From Paenibacillus xylanexedens (GTDB taxonomy: Bacteria > Bacillota > Bacilli > Paenibacillales > Paenibacillaceae): a stretch of 64,000 bases of DNA. The stretch covers positions 5,890,001 through 5,954,000 of the forward strand of contig NZ_CP018620.1 in assembly GCF_001908275.1 (NCBI RefSeq), written 5' to 3'. The notes below the pieces were generated by a model, which searched no databases, had not been told where the DNA came from, and saw only the letters and a program-made list of their open reading frames with translations. The position numbers were made by a program, and so were the translations under genes. Below, one piece after another: positions 8,948-20,979 of the stretch; position 1 is the stretch's first letter, and each line of letters opens with the position of its first letter.

Positions 8948-10291
8948 TTAAGCTGCTTTACTAACTGTCATTGGTTGTTCCATTTTGGACCAGTTCACGG
9001 TTTTTTCGAGAACGAGTGAGACCAATACCCCAATGACGAGACCGTTGCTTATGATCGGAATAAGATACATGGGCAAGGTTTGAAAGGCCTCCGCAGGAAT
9101 ATTCATGACAGCAACTCCCGTGAGGACCGGCAGCGCTACACGATAGATCGTTTTAGAATTAAACGTCGTACCTTCAAGCGTTCTAAGTGCCGTGCCGAAC
9201 ATCTGAAGATAAGCCACGAACAAAACAGCACTGCCGACGCTTGGTGGTATTTGTGCAAAAAATGCTGTCACTGAAGGTGTAAGACCTATCACACATAACA
9301 TCCCCGCTCCAATAATCAAGGCAGCACGACGCAGAATGCGAGTACTCTCCAGGAACCCGATCGATGATGCAAATAAACCAAAGGGCAGCACACCTACACA
9401 GGCTGACAACATCGTGAACAGACCCGTTAGTGCATAGGAATGCCTATACTGACGGCTTGTTGTTTCTGTCCGGTATAGTTTCTCAACTGTGCTTAATGTG
9501 GTGATCGAATTCGTCATATTCACCAACCCCACGAAAAATGCAGTAATGACAATGCCCGGTTCCCATCTGGGTGCTCCCCATGGAAACAGCGTTAGGCCTG
9601 TTGTTGTCTGATTCGGCTGTCCGCCATGCTGTCCAGGAAACAATAGACTATAAGCGATCCAGCCTGCCACAATCCCAATCAGGATCGCGTAGTTCCCCAG
9701 CTTCCCCCTGCCCTTTAATTGAATCCATGCCACCAAAAATGCAATGACAACGGACAATGCGGCAACAGGCAGATCGAAGCGACCAAACTCCGTATATCCA
9801 ATCATGCCTTTGAAAAAATTCATGGTTAATTGAATCGTCATTAGAAATAACATCGCACTCTTCACCATAGGTGTGAACAGCTTTTGCAGCACTTGCGCTG
9901 CTCCCAGCCAACCCAGAATCACCATCGTTAGTCCCGCTAACAGAAAACCTGCAGCCAGTCCACCGCCAATACGCTCCAGACTCATACCGGCCGATGAAGC
10001 AGATACCGTCAAACTTAGCGTCAATCCCCACCATAATCCTGACGGACCATCCATAATCGCATATCGATGACCAAATACAGCTTGCAGAATACACACTGCT
10101 CCGGTAAGTATGAATGCGTGCTGCATCGACACAGCTATAGCATCAGGAGACAGATGAAAATTATGTCCAATGGATAGCGGAACAACAACGGTATTGGTAA
10201 ACAGGAAGAAAAACCACTGTATACCTGCCAAAATCAGTGAAGATACGTCCTTCATATTCTTTTGTGAAAAATGCTCTTGATGTCTGTTCAT
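8948..10291 (-). CDS. NCS2-family xanthine/uracil permease
   Basis: This 447-residue integral membrane protein has about 13 hydrophobic segments and the NCS2 plan for proton-coupled import of xanthine, uracil or related bases. Recognisable regions include ILAGIQWFFFLFTNTVVVPL near the N-terminus, the DGPSGLWWG stretch, and the late VGSAVLFVAYLQMFG region. The ATG at 10291 is chosen because GAAAGGAT lies 9 bases upstream; an in-frame GTG at 10312 lies before that site. It follows the ankyrin gene by 50 bp on the same strand and probably shares its transcript. The base it carries cannot be told from sequence. No purine riboswitch is seen upstream. Confidence 0.85.
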   Translation of the reverse strand: MNRHQEHFSQKNMKDVSSLILAGIQWFFFLFTNTVVVPLSIGHNFHLSPDAIAVSMQHAFILTGAVCILQAVFGHRYAIMDGPSGLWWGLTLSLTVSASSAGMSLERIGGGLAAGFLLAGLTMVILGWLGAAQVLQKLFTPMVKSAMLFLMTIQLTMNFFKGMIGYTEFGRFDLPVAALSVVIAFLVAWIQLKGRGKLGNYAILIGIVAGWIAYSLLFPGQHGGQPNQTTTGLTLFPWGAPRWEPGIVITAFFVGLVNMTNSITTLSTVEKLYRTETTSRQYRHSYALTGLFTMLSACVGVLPFGLFASSIGFLESTRILRRAALIIGAGMLCVIGLTPSVTAFFAQIPPSVGSAVLFVAYLQMFGTALRTLEGTTFNSKTIYRVALPVLTGVAVMNIPAEAFQTLPMYLIPIISNGLVIGVLVSLVLEKTVNWSKMEQPMTVSKAA

Positions 10292-10341
10292 TCGTTTGGA
10301 ATATCCTTTCACTGTTCTGTATCATAAATGTATAAGTCTCT

Positions 10342-10929
10342 TCAGACTTGGGTTAATAGTCGTTCCATCTCGGCATACCGATGCCGGCTTGCATGTGCAA
10401 GCGGTGTAATCCCGTCCCGATCCGCGATCTTTGGATCTGCACCATATTGCAAAAGCAAGGCAACAATCTGCTGGTGACGCGGCCCGCCATCTCCCAAAAT
10501 GACCGCTTCCAGCAAGGCTGTCCACCCCAGGTTGTTGATATGGTTCACATCCACATCACTGCGTGTCAGCAGAAGCTCCACAATGTCCACATGGCCCCGA
10601 TCCGCTGCTGGGATAAGGGCTGTGCCGCCAAAACGATTCGTTAACCTCGTATCTGCACCTGCTGTAATTGCCAATTCGACCATGTCATACATACCCTCAG
10701 CACTCGCGTATAACAGCAGGTTGTCCAACCGTGCATCCTGAAGATTAATGTCCGCTCCGGCGTCCACTAGCATCCTTGCCGTGTCTATCTTGTTACCGTG
10801 CACCGCTGCCAGCAGAGGTGTCCGCCCCAATGTATCCCGTTCGTTCAACCGGTTACCCTGTTGTGTGATAAATCGAATGACCTCATCGGTATGGCCCGCT
10901 TGAGCAGCATCATGTATTGTTCTAACCAC
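10342..10929 (-). CDS. Ankyrin-repeat protein
   Basis: Nearly the whole protein (about 195 residues) is ankyrin repeats of roughly 33 residues, each with the TPLLAAVHGNK or TALIPAADRGH type helix followed by IDTARMLVDAGADIN or VDIVELLLT. It is soluble and should act by binding another protein. The GTG at 10929 fits a GGAGG about 11 bases upstream; a TTG at 10947 overlaps that GGAGG and is less likely. It leads a probable two-gene operon with the base permease. Ankyrin proteins also serve as immunity proteins in toxin systems, but no toxin is near. Confidence 0.85.
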   Translation of the reverse strand: MVRTIHDAAQAGHTDEVIRFITQQGNRLNERDTLGRTPLLAAVHGNKIDTARMLVDAGADINLQDARLDNLLLYASAEGMYDMVELAITAGADTRLTNRFGGTALIPAADRGHVDIVELLLTRSDVDVNHINNLGWTALLEAVILGDGGPRHQQIVALLLQYGADPKIADRDGITPLAHASRHRYAEMERLLTQV

Positions 10930-11114
10930 GTTGTTTTTTTCCTCCAATTCAAGGTCGTTCTCATGCAGTAATATTCATATAGAAACCAAACCCTGTTAGT
11001 CAGGTATGCAAATCTAATGTATGGTAACATAAGATCGTAGTATATTAAAAATACATGTTTTGTTGCCTTTCCATACGAATTACATATACATTGCAGGCGA
11101 AGGAGAACAACCAC
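10930..11114. promoter_or_regulatory. Divergent region between ankyrin and LysR genes
   Basis: AT-rich 185 bp gap between divergent starts. LysR-type regulators often bind such a gap and control the divergent gene, here the ankyrin-permease pair. I could not settle individual promoter boxes. Confidence 0.35.
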
Positions 11115-12017
11115 TTGGATATCAAACAGTGTCGCTATTTCATTGCCATTGCTGAGGAGAAACAGATTACAGCAGCAGCCCGAAGACTTCACATGGCTCA
11201 GCCACCCTTAAGCCAGCAGCTTAAGTTAATGGAGGAAGAGCTTGGCGTAATTTTGTTTGAACGCAAAGGGCGTATGATGGAACTAACGCAGGCGGGTCGC
11301 AGCTTCTATGATTATGCGGTTACCTTGACCAAATATATGGAGGAAGCTGTAATGGAGATGCAAAGTTTCCGTCACGGCATACGGGGCAAACTCGCCATCG
11401 GCATCAATACCATATCGGATCGCCTGATCCCGCAAGCACTGCAACAGTTTCGCACCACCCACCCACAGGTTACCTATAAAATTCAACAAAATGAATCTGC
11501 GCAATTATGCCGATTGCTGGAAGATGGCAAAGTTGAACTAGCCTGTGTACGCATGCCTGTCCAGACTGAACGTTATGAGGTGCTGCATCTGCCACAGGAG
11601 CCCCTTTTCTATATTTCTTCAACACCCCTGGATAGCCCGACGGAATTGGGATTAGGAGCGGAAATGGGGACTTATTTTGAGCAGCTTACAGGAATCCCTC
11701 TACTGCTTCCAAGTACAGAAGGACTTGGTATGTTCGAGTTAATTTTGGACAAGTTCCGGGAGCACCTGGTTACCCCCTCCATCATGGGCGAATGCTCGGA
11801 CATTAATATGTTGCTGGAGCTGGTCCGACTCGGCTTCGCCAGTTCCATTGTGCCTCACACGGTACTACAGCTATATCACGAGCACCCATTCCACGTATAT
11901 CGCATCCAGGATCAGCATTCCACGGTTGGCTCGGCGCTGGTGTGGCTGCAGAACCGCTATCTGTCCAAGCCTGCACAACACTTTGTGCAACTGGTGCAGG
12001 GTATGCTTCCCGTGTAA
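11115..12017 (+). CDS. LysR-family transcriptional regulator
   Basis: This 300-residue protein is a standard LysR regulator: an N-terminal winged helix-turn-helix (about 1-60, DIKQCRYFIAIAEEKQITAAA and MAQPPLSQQLKLMEEELG) and a C-terminal effector-binding domain (about 88-295, starting GKLAIGINTI). The TTG at 11115 is the start, since AAGGAG lies 8 bases before it and the protein then begins exactly where family members do; an ATG at 11055 would add 20 unrelated residues. It is divergent from the ankyrin-permease pair, its likely target. A strong hairpin follows the stop. Confidence 0.9.
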   Translation: MDIKQCRYFIAIAEEKQITAAARRLHMAQPPLSQQLKLMEEELGVILFERKGRMMELTQAGRSFYDYAVTLTKYMEEAVMEMQSFRHGIRGKLAIGINTISDRLIPQALQQFRTTHPQVTYKIQQNESAQLCRLLEDGKVELACVRMPVQTERYEVLHLPQEPLFYISSTPLDSPTELGLGAEMGTYFEQLTGIPLLLPSTEGLGMFELILDKFREHLVTPSIMGECSDINMLLELVRLGFASSIVPHTVLQLYHEHPFHVYRIQDQHSTVGSALVWLQNRYLSKPAQHFVQLVQGMLPV

Positions 12018-12030
12018 AAGGCTATAAGCA

Positions 12031-12084
12031 AAAAAAACAGCAGCTTTACCGGATTCATTCCGGTGAAGCTGCTGTTTCATTTTT
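12031..12084. terminator. Bidirectional terminator between LysR and bglP
   Basis: Arms AACAGCAGCTT and AAGCTGCTGTT enclose a CCGG/CCGG inner stem. T-rich or A-rich tracts flank both sides, so it can stop both convergent genes. Confidence 0.85.
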
Positions 12085-12088
12085 ATGG

Positions 12089-13996
12089 TTAAGCTTTAGC
12101 TGTGAACAACAAGTCTTTTTCTTTGATCGTAGTGCGACCAGCAGACTCAATGGACTCATACTGATGCATGTTTGTAATAATGACTGGTGTAATCGTTGTG
12201 TAACCGGCTTTTTCGATCTGTTCCCGGTCAAACTCCATCAGTACATCACCTACGGCAACCTTCGCACCTGCTTGAACTTTAGGAGAGAAGAACTGACCTT
12301 TCAGCTTCACGGTATCAATCCCGATATGAATCAACATCTCTGCGCCTGTATCACTTACCAGGCCAATGGCATGTCCACTCTTCGATAACGAGAACACGGT
12401 TCCGTTGATCGGAGATACGACGCGACCTTCAGATGGTTGAATCGCGAATCCTTTACCCATAATCTCTTCAGAGAACGCAGGGTCTGGCACTTCGCTCAGC
12501 GGTTTAACTTCACCAGTGATCGGGCTGAATACTTGCTCATCTTGTGCTTTTGCTTCTTCAGTTACAGCAGCAGAAGTTGTTGCTGCTGGTGTTGCCGGCT
12601 CAGCTGCTGGTGCAGCTACTGGCTCCGATGCATTTTCTTCTTGGAACCCAAGAATGTACGTCAGTACTGCCGCAGCTACGATGGCAATCAAACCACCAGC
12701 CAGAGCATAGAGCAGTGTGCTGATTGCTGGACTGATAAATGCTGCCACACTCGGCAGACCTGCAAGTCCTGTAATAACGTACGATTTAACATTGAAGATA
12801 CCCATGAACCCACCGGCAATCGCTCCCCCGATAAGGGCTGCAATAAACGGTTTTTTGAACTTCATGTTGATACCGTACATCGCTGGTTCTGTAATCCCCA
12901 TGACAGCTGTAAGACCTGTGGAATACGCAAGGGATTTGGTTTTGCTATTTCTCGATCTGAGACCTACACCAAATGCTGCGCCACCTTGTGCCAAGTTAGC
13001 TGCAAACATCAGTGGAATGATAAAGTCGTAACCCAGTGTTGTCATTGAACCAACAACGATTGGCAGCAACGCATAGTGCATACCTGTAATGATCAGCAGT
13101 GACATCGTACCACCAATCAGGATACTTGCGAAGATGGACATGTTATCGAACAACCATGAAATACCACCTGACAAACCGTTACCAAGAACCGTACCCAATG
13201 GACCTACAGTCATCAACGTCAGTGGAACCATAATTAACAGTGTTACTGTTGGAACAACCAAGAGTTTAAGTGAAGCATGTGTTACACGATCAACGGCTTT
13301 CTCTACATAAGAAGCAATCCAGATGGCGAGAATGATCGGAATTACTGTGGAGGAATACGTTGCGGCAATGACTTTAATGCCTGCGAATGTCGAATCCCCT
13401 TCCGAAAGTAACGCGGTAATCGTTGGATGCATAATACCCGCGGCGAGTGCTGCCCCAATGTACATATTGCTACCCAGTTTACGTGCAGCACTGATCGCCA
13501 GAATGATTGGCAGGAAGTAGAATGCACCGTCACCGATTGCTGACAAAATGATGTAGGTCGAGCTGGTATCGGACAACCAACCCAGGGCTACCAGGATAGC
13601 CACGATCCCTTTGATCATACCAGCACCTGTAATCGCTGGCAGAATCGGTGTAAATATACCTGAAATGAAATCGAATAACGCACTTACCGGATTTCTCTTT
13701 TTCTTCTCCCCAGTTGAAGCGCTTGAGGTTGCATTATCTGCGTTTGGTGATTTGGACATGTTGCCAACGAATGCGTTATACACGATAGGCACATCGTTAC
13801 CGATGATAACCTGGAACTGTCCACCATTCTCCATCACGCCCATAACGCCTGGTGTATTTTTCAGCGTCGCTTTGTCCGCTTTTTGGTTGTCATTCAGGTT
13901 AAATCTGAGTCTTGTCATACAGTGAGTGACTTGATCAATATTCTCTTCGCCACCAACAAGCTTCAAAATATCCTTGGACAATTGTTGTTTATCCAT
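12089..13996 (-). CDS. bglP: PTS beta-glucoside transporter, EIIBCA
   Basis: This 635-residue protein imports aryl-beta-glucosides and cellobiose-like sugars and phosphorylates them. Domains run B-C-A: EIIB at 1-85 with the phosphocysteine Cys26 in HCMTRLRF, the membrane EIIC at about 110-455 with ten or so segments, an alanine-rich linker, and EIIA at about 490-635 with the active His near 557 in EMLIHIGIDTVKLKG. Length and order match BglP/BglF. The ATG at 13996 follows AAAAGGAGC. It lies downstream of licT, separated by a LicT target hairpin and terminator, so expression should need antitermination. The two 6-phospho-beta-glucosidases upstream use its product. Confidence 0.95.
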   Translation of the reverse strand: MDKQQLSKDILKLVGGEENIDQVTHCMTRLRFNLNDNQKADKATLKNTPGVMGVMENGGQFQVIIGNDVPIVYNAFVGNMSKSPNADNATSSASTGEKKKRNPVSALFDFISGIFTPILPAITGAGMIKGIVAILVALGWLSDTSSTYIILSAIGDGAFYFLPIILAISAARKLGSNMYIGAALAAGIMHPTITALLSEGDSTFAGIKVIAATYSSTVIPIILAIWIASYVEKAVDRVTHASLKLLVVPTVTLLIMVPLTLMTVGPLGTVLGNGLSGGISWLFDNMSIFASILIGGTMSLLIITGMHYALLPIVVGSMTTLGYDFIIPLMFAANLAQGGAAFGVGLRSRNSKTKSLAYSTGLTAVMGITEPAMYGINMKFKKPFIAALIGGAIAGGFMGIFNVKSYVITGLAGLPSVAAFISPAISTLLYALAGGLIAIVAAAVLTYILGFQEENASEPVAAPAAEPATPAATTSAAVTEEAKAQDEQVFSPITGEVKPLSEVPDPAFSEEIMGKGFAIQPSEGRVVSPINGTVFSLSKSGHAIGLVSDTGAEMLIHIGIDTVKLKGQFFSPKVQAGAKVAVGDVLMEFDREQIEKAGYTTITPVIITNMHQYESIESAGRTTIKEKDLLFTAKA

Positions 13997-14031
13997 TGTG
14001 TTTTGCTCCTTTTATGTGTAATGAAGGTTAA

Positions 14032-14119
14032 AAAAAAACCTAAACACTGAATAATGACAAAGCAGAAAAGCTTATCATTATTCAACGTTTAGGTTTTGCC
14101 TTTTTAGCAGTAACAATCC
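14032..14119 (-). promoter_or_regulatory. LicT ribonucleic antiterminator (RAT) and terminator before bglP
   Basis: On the minus strand the RAT GGATTGTTACTG...GGCAAAACCTAAA spans 14088-14119, beginning only 6 bases after the licT stop codon. Its 3' part overlaps the terminator stem: AAAACCTAAAC pairs with GTTTAGGTTTTTTTTT (14032-14046). LicT bound to the RAT should prevent the terminator from forming. This is the known BglG/LicT mechanism. Confidence 0.92.
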
Positions 14120-14124
14120 CAACT

Positions 14125-14976
14125 TTATTCAATTGTTTGTTCATTTCTGACAATTCGTTCAATATGAATGGTCAGATACAGTATTTCTTCCTTGGACAAC
14201 ACCCGATTATAGATCTTACGCGTATAGTCACTGATCCTTACTGCACATGCATGTGCCTCCGGATACTGCTTGCTCACCAAGTCATGAAGCGGATTATCTA
14301 CTTCTTTATCTTCAATCGCCGTTCCTTGCAACACACGTTGGGCAAAGAACTTCAGATGAGTTAAAAATCGATAATAACTCAATGAATCTTCATCAAGTTC
14401 AATCACAAAGCTACGTCTTACGATGTTAAGTATGTCCTTAACGATGTTCGTAATACTGATCGTTTCCCTCATCTCACCGTTCATCTGGGCATTAACCAGA
14501 TGCATTGCAATGAATGCGCATTCGTCTTCGGGTAGCAGGACACCTAATGTTTCCTCAATAATCTGTAGCGCCTTGAGTCCAATGGCATATTCCTTCCGGT
14601 ACATGCGCTTGATCTCCCAGAACAATGCGTTACGGATCTGCAATCCTTGACGATGTCGATCAATGGCAAAATGAATATGATCCGTCAGTGAAATGTAGAT
14701 GCTCTCATGCAGCTTCTCACCTAACACCGTCTCGGCATAACGGATAATCTCATCCGAGCACTCGACATATTCAACCGGGATATCAGACAGAAGTGTTTTA
14801 AGTTTCTGTGATACTTCCTTACTTTCAAGCGAGAATATTTTTTCGACGAGACTCTCGTCAATCGATTCACCAGTATGCTTTTTGAAGGCAATTCCACGTC
14901 CCATAACGACCAGTTCGTTTCCTCCCGGATCAATTACGGTAACTACGTTGTTGTTCAGCACCTTCTCAATTTTCAT
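14125..14976 (-). CDS. licT: Transcription antiterminator LicT/BglG family
   Basis: This 283-residue protein binds RAT sequences in nascent RNA and lets polymerase pass terminators. It has the RNA-binding CAT domain at 1-56 (MKIEKVLNNNVVTVID, VMGRGIAFKK) and two PRD domains at about 65-170 and 171-278, which carry the regulatory histidines (for example in LTDHIHFAIDR, FIAMHLVNAQ, and LTIHIERI). EII components and HPr phosphorylate these to report sugar supply and carbon status. ATG at 14976 follows AGGTGATGTG. Its own leader also has a RAT and terminator, so it is autoregulated. It precedes bglP on the same strand. Confidence 0.96.
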   Translation of the reverse strand: MKIEKVLNNNVVTVIDPGGNELVVMGRGIAFKKHTGESIDESLVEKIFSLESKEVSQKLKTLLSDIPVEYVECSDEIIRYAETVLGEKLHESIYISLTDHIHFAIDRHRQGLQIRNALFWEIKRMYRKEYAIGLKALQIIEETLGVLLPEDECAFIAMHLVNAQMNGEMRETISITNIVKDILNIVRRSFVIELDEDSLSYYRFLTHLKFFAQRVLQGTAIEDKEVDNPLHDLVSKQYPEAHACAVRISDYTRKIYNRVLSKEEILYLTIHIERIVRNEQTIE

Positions 14977-15004
14977 TTCTTCACATCACCTTGCACCGTC
15001 AAAG

Positions 15005-15080
15005 TAGTAAAAGGCAAAACCAAAGCAGGTCACGAAATATGCCCCGCTTCTGGTTTTGCCTGATTGAACAGTAACAATCC
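15005..15080 (-). promoter_or_regulatory. LicT RAT and terminator in the licT leader
   Basis: On the minus strand GGATTGTTACTG (15069-15080) and GGCAAAACCAGAAGC form the RAT; GCTTTGGTTTTGCC then TTTTAC forms the 3' arm of the terminator. LicT should therefore favour its own synthesis when sugar is present. Confidence 0.88.
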
Positions 15081-15102
15081 AGTATTCATTAGCCTTAGGC
15101 CC

Positions 15103-15152
15103 ATCTTACCATATAATTATCCATATGACAATGTTTTTGTGAAAGCGGTTAA
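15103..15152 (-). promoter_or_regulatory. Sigma-A promoter of licT with a candidate cre site
   Basis: On the minus strand the -35 TTGTCA (15126-15131) and -10 TAAGAT (15103-15108) are 17 bases apart. Just upstream, the plus strand reads TGAAAGCGGTTAAT (15140-15153), close to the CcpA cre consensus. Catabolite control is thus likely. The region up to 15209 holds nothing else that I can see. Confidence 0.6.
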
Positions 15153-15209
15153 TGTGCGTTAATGTGACATCAGAAGGTGCTTGCACAACTATGCTTATAG
15201 AACTAGTAT

Positions 15210-16649
<1,440 letters not shown>

Positions 16650-16730
16650 CTAATTAACGATATTTTCATTCTTTGTCTAAACGCATTACTCTATCCTTTG
16701 CCGACAGGAAAAAGCGGACAATCTCCAACT

Positions 16731-16814
16731 AAAAGGGCAGTCAGGAACATCAGGTTCCTTGAATGCCAACTTTCGCGTTAGGTTTTGCCCGCTCTTTTTA
16801 TGCGGTAACAATCC
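16731..16814 (-). promoter_or_regulatory. LicT RAT and weaker terminator between the two bglA genes
   Basis: On the minus strand the RAT-like GGATTGTTACCG (16803-16814) and GCGGGCAAAACCTAA (16778-16792) lie 15 bases after the stop of the upstream gene. The apical part is longer than in the other sites. The terminator arms are GGGCA and TGCCC followed by TTTTAG, with an inner GGAAC/GTTCC stem. It looks leakier than its sisters. Confidence 0.75.
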
Positions 16815-16828
16815 TGGAAACGAGAGAA

Positions 16829-18451
<1,623 letters not shown>

Positions 18452-18575
18452 ATCAAAAGATGTTATTGCATATTCTGTTGTGTTTGCTCTTGTAATGTAA
18501 GCGTAACATATCTATTTTGCAAAATCAACTTCACTGGATCATATGATCGCTCGCACACTCTCACCATCGAAAAAA

Positions 18576-18869
18576 TTAACGTGGCATACGCATAATCGCT
18601 GCCCTTAATGCCTGCGCTCCCTCCTCCGTTTCCAGGTAAACAGCGGGACTTTGGTCCCCTAAAGCCGGGATATCTTTCGCCATCCATTCAAAAGCGTACT
18701 CCCCCATTTCACACAAAAGCACCCGACTTATATCTGCTGGAATTCCTTGTAATCGCGCACGTTCTACCCACGCGGGGTCCATCTTTTGTCCAAGTTCTTC
18801 GAACAATTCGGAAAATGAGTCCCAGCTTGCCTGATTAAACTCCTTTAAATAGATACCTTTCATACTCAT
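18576..18869 (-). CDS. Hypothetical protein, 97 residues
   Basis: I do not recognise this small soluble protein. It begins SMKGIYLKEFNQASW and has helices (SFSELFEELGQKMD, ADISRVLLCEMGEYAFEWM). The ATG at 18869 has GGGGAGTG upstream, which supports translation. It lies between the bglA promoter region and the divergent SUFU gene. No motif gives a function. Confidence 0.55.
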   Translation of the reverse strand: MSMKGIYLKEFNQASWDSFSELFEELGQKMDPAWVERARLQGIPADISRVLLCEMGEYAFEWMAKDIPALGDQSPAVYLETEEGAQALRAAIMRMPR

Positions 18870-19016
18870 GTAATTTCACTCCCCATATCGCCATTTGTAA
18901 CCCTGTGGTCCTATCTGACACAATTCATCCTTAAGCCGCTTGAATCCGTTTCTGTAACAGGTAGACTTAATTTTAAATGTTTTTCGGGGGAAAGAACAGT
19001 CAAGGAGGATTCAATA

Positions 19017-20081
19017 ATGACTCAGGAAGAAAACACATCTGGTTGGGATGCGATTGATCAATCCATGCGTGAATTGTATGGGGAACAAGAGCCAAAACAC
19101 TACGGCACTGCCCTTCCGTATATGCTCGGAGGTCCCGATCCACTCGATGGCATTAGCGTTTATGAGGTGAACACACCTATGCCTCACTGGCATTTTGTTA
19201 CCTACGGTTTCTCTGAATTATATGAAAAAGAGATGCAGGATGCATCCAAAAGCGGGTATGGATTCGAATTCACATTTCGTCTTACACGCACTGAAGAAGA
19301 AACTGAACCGCCTGCCTGGGCGCTGAATCTGTTACAGAATGTAGGACGATACGTGTTCACTAGCGGAAATATCTTTCAGCCAGGAGATTACATGGACGCC
19401 AATGGCCCCATCTGTCTGGAATCCGATACTTTGCTGACAGCTCTCTCGTTTATTGAAGACCCGGATCTACCCGCAATCTCTACGCCTAATGGTTCAGTGC
19501 AATTTATTCAGATGGTTGGTATTACAGGTCGGGAACTGGAAATGATTCAAAGCTGGAATGCTCGTGGATTCCTGTCTGCCTCCTCTATGTTCATGCCCAA
19601 ATATGTGACGGATCTGATGAGAAATTCGTACGCAGATATTCCTTCGGTTATACAAGCGGTTGAGGATGGAATGGAACAGGACGGGTCCAGCACAGCATTT
19701 TTATTCATACAACAACTGGCTTGGGAGTCTCCTCGCAAAAAATTGCTGCAAAAATCGGTTCCGGCCAAACTCCAGCTTGGAGCCAAACAAGCCGTATTAG
19801 TTGGCACCATCCTTCGTAGCCGAATTTCGAAAGGTGCCTCTCTATCCTTGATCGGACCTGATACTAATATTCTATTTGAAGCAGGTGAACAGCCAGCTGT
19901 ATTGGAATCGGACAGACAAGTTACCCTGACGGTGAACAAACAAATTGTTAATGAGCTGGCAGAGAACCTTCGTCCGGTTGAAGGGACATTCGAGATAACT
20001 TCATTGGATCATATTATCGTTCAGATTGTTAGAACAGAGATTAAGGACCAGGAAGGACACGTCATTCAAACGATTGGATGA
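19017..20081 (+). CDS. Suppressor-of-fused (SUFU) domain protein
   Basis: This 354-residue soluble protein has the SUFU domain at about 15-190: LPYMLGGPDPLDGISVYE, then MPHWHFVTYGFSELYEK, YGFEFTFRL and GNIFQPGDYMD. The C-terminal half is a separate beta-rich domain. Bacterial SUFU proteins are best known as immunity proteins in polymorphic toxin systems, but no toxin gene is adjacent. ATG 19017 follows AAGGAGGATTC. The LuxR gene starts 26 bp after its stop, so the two are probably one transcript. Confidence 0.85.
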   Translation: MTQEENTSGWDAIDQSMRELYGEQEPKHYGTALPYMLGGPDPLDGISVYEVNTPMPHWHFVTYGFSELYEKEMQDASKSGYGFEFTFRLTRTEEETEPPAWALNLLQNVGRYVFTSGNIFQPGDYMDANGPICLESDTLLTALSFIEDPDLPAISTPNGSVQFIQMVGITGRELEMIQSWNARGFLSASSMFMPKYVTDLMRNSYADIPSVIQAVEDGMEQDGSSTAFLFIQQLAWESPRKKLLQKSVPAKLQLGAKQAVLVGTILRSRISKGASLSLIGPDTNILFEAGEQPAVLESDRQVTLTVNKQIVNELAENLRPVEGTFEITSLDHIIVQIVRTEIKDQEGHVIQTIG

Positions 20082-20107
20082 GAACTGTGCAGCAAGGAGG
20101 AAACAAC

Positions 20108-20869
20108 ATGCCTGCCATTACATTTACCTCACGACACGAAGAGTCTCCGACTTGCTCACATGCAGCAGGAACGGCACCGTTCGACTATTTACCAAAATCC
20201 AGTCTGGACAGGCTTCGTAAAATCAATCATTTCCTCATTCATGCATTCCAGAGCAGCATCTCGGTTATCAAAGAGAATTTAACGGGCACTTATCTTTTTC
20301 TACTCGCAGATACCAACGGTGTGCTCCTCTCCATGAATTACAGTTCAGATCTTAAAACTGTAGTAGAACATTCCCCCATTCGTCCGGGCATGTTCTTCAC
20401 AGCACAGAGCTGTGGAGTTAACGCCATATCTGTAACGATGGACAGCAACAAGCCTGTAGTGCTACTGCCCGAGCAGCATGAAAGTCCTTTTTTTCAAAGC
20501 TGGCATTGTTACGCCGCACCTCTGTCCATGGGATCGCAACATGTCGGTTATCTGGATGTGTCCACCATTAATGCAGATATGCAAGGTGAACTGATTGCCA
20601 TTGCCAAGCTAATTCCAGCGTACATGCAGAACTGTTATCAGAGTCAACAGACTGCTGAAGTGTGCGACAAACCGGCGGTGGAGTTCACCGAGCGTCAGTT
20701 AACCATTCTGGAGATGATCGCCGGAGGCCTCACGGTAAAAGCCATTGCTTTGAAATTAAAGATCAAGGAATGCACCGTGAATCATCACAAAAAAGTGATT
20801 TTTAACAAATTAGGTGTGCAATCCAGCACAGAAGCTGTTTCAATTGCCAGCCGAATGTCTTATGTATAG
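20108..20869 (+). CDS. GAF-domain LuxR-type transcriptional regulator
   Basis: This 253-residue protein has a GAF-like sensor domain at about 35-170 (ADTNGVLLSMN, GMFFTAQSCGVNAIS, SWHCYAAPLSMGSQHVGYLDVS), of the type seen in AcoR/DhaR regulators, and a LuxR helix-turn-helix at about 192-250 (FTERQLTILEMIAGGLTVKAIA, IKECTVNHHKKVIFNKLGV). It probably binds a small ligand and activates or represses genes. The ATG at 20108 has AAGGAGG 7 bases before it. It follows the SUFU gene closely. Target genes are unknown; the lipoprotein gene downstream is a candidate. Confidence 0.82.
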   Translation: MPAITFTSRHEESPTCSHAAGTAPFDYLPKSSLDRLRKINHFLIHAFQSSISVIKENLTGTYLFLLADTNGVLLSMNYSSDLKTVVEHSPIRPGMFFTAQSCGVNAISVTMDSNKPVVLLPEQHESPFFQSWHCYAAPLSMGSQHVGYLDVSTINADMQGELIAIAKLIPAYMQNCYQSQQTAEVCDKPAVEFTERQLTILEMIAGGLTVKAIALKLKIKECTVNHHKKVIFNKLGVQSSTEAVSIASRMSYV

Positions 20870-20979
20870 AAGACCCCTATAGATTCCTATAGGTAGTATA
20901 TGAGAACGTTTGTGCTACAATTTAGGAAGCAGGCACCATGTAGAGAGAGAAACACACACACACATTTCAGGAGGGTAAT

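Noticed and set aside
18463-18687. A 74-codon minus-strand frame
   Set aside because: It overlaps the better supported 97-residue gene in another frame and lacks a binding site.
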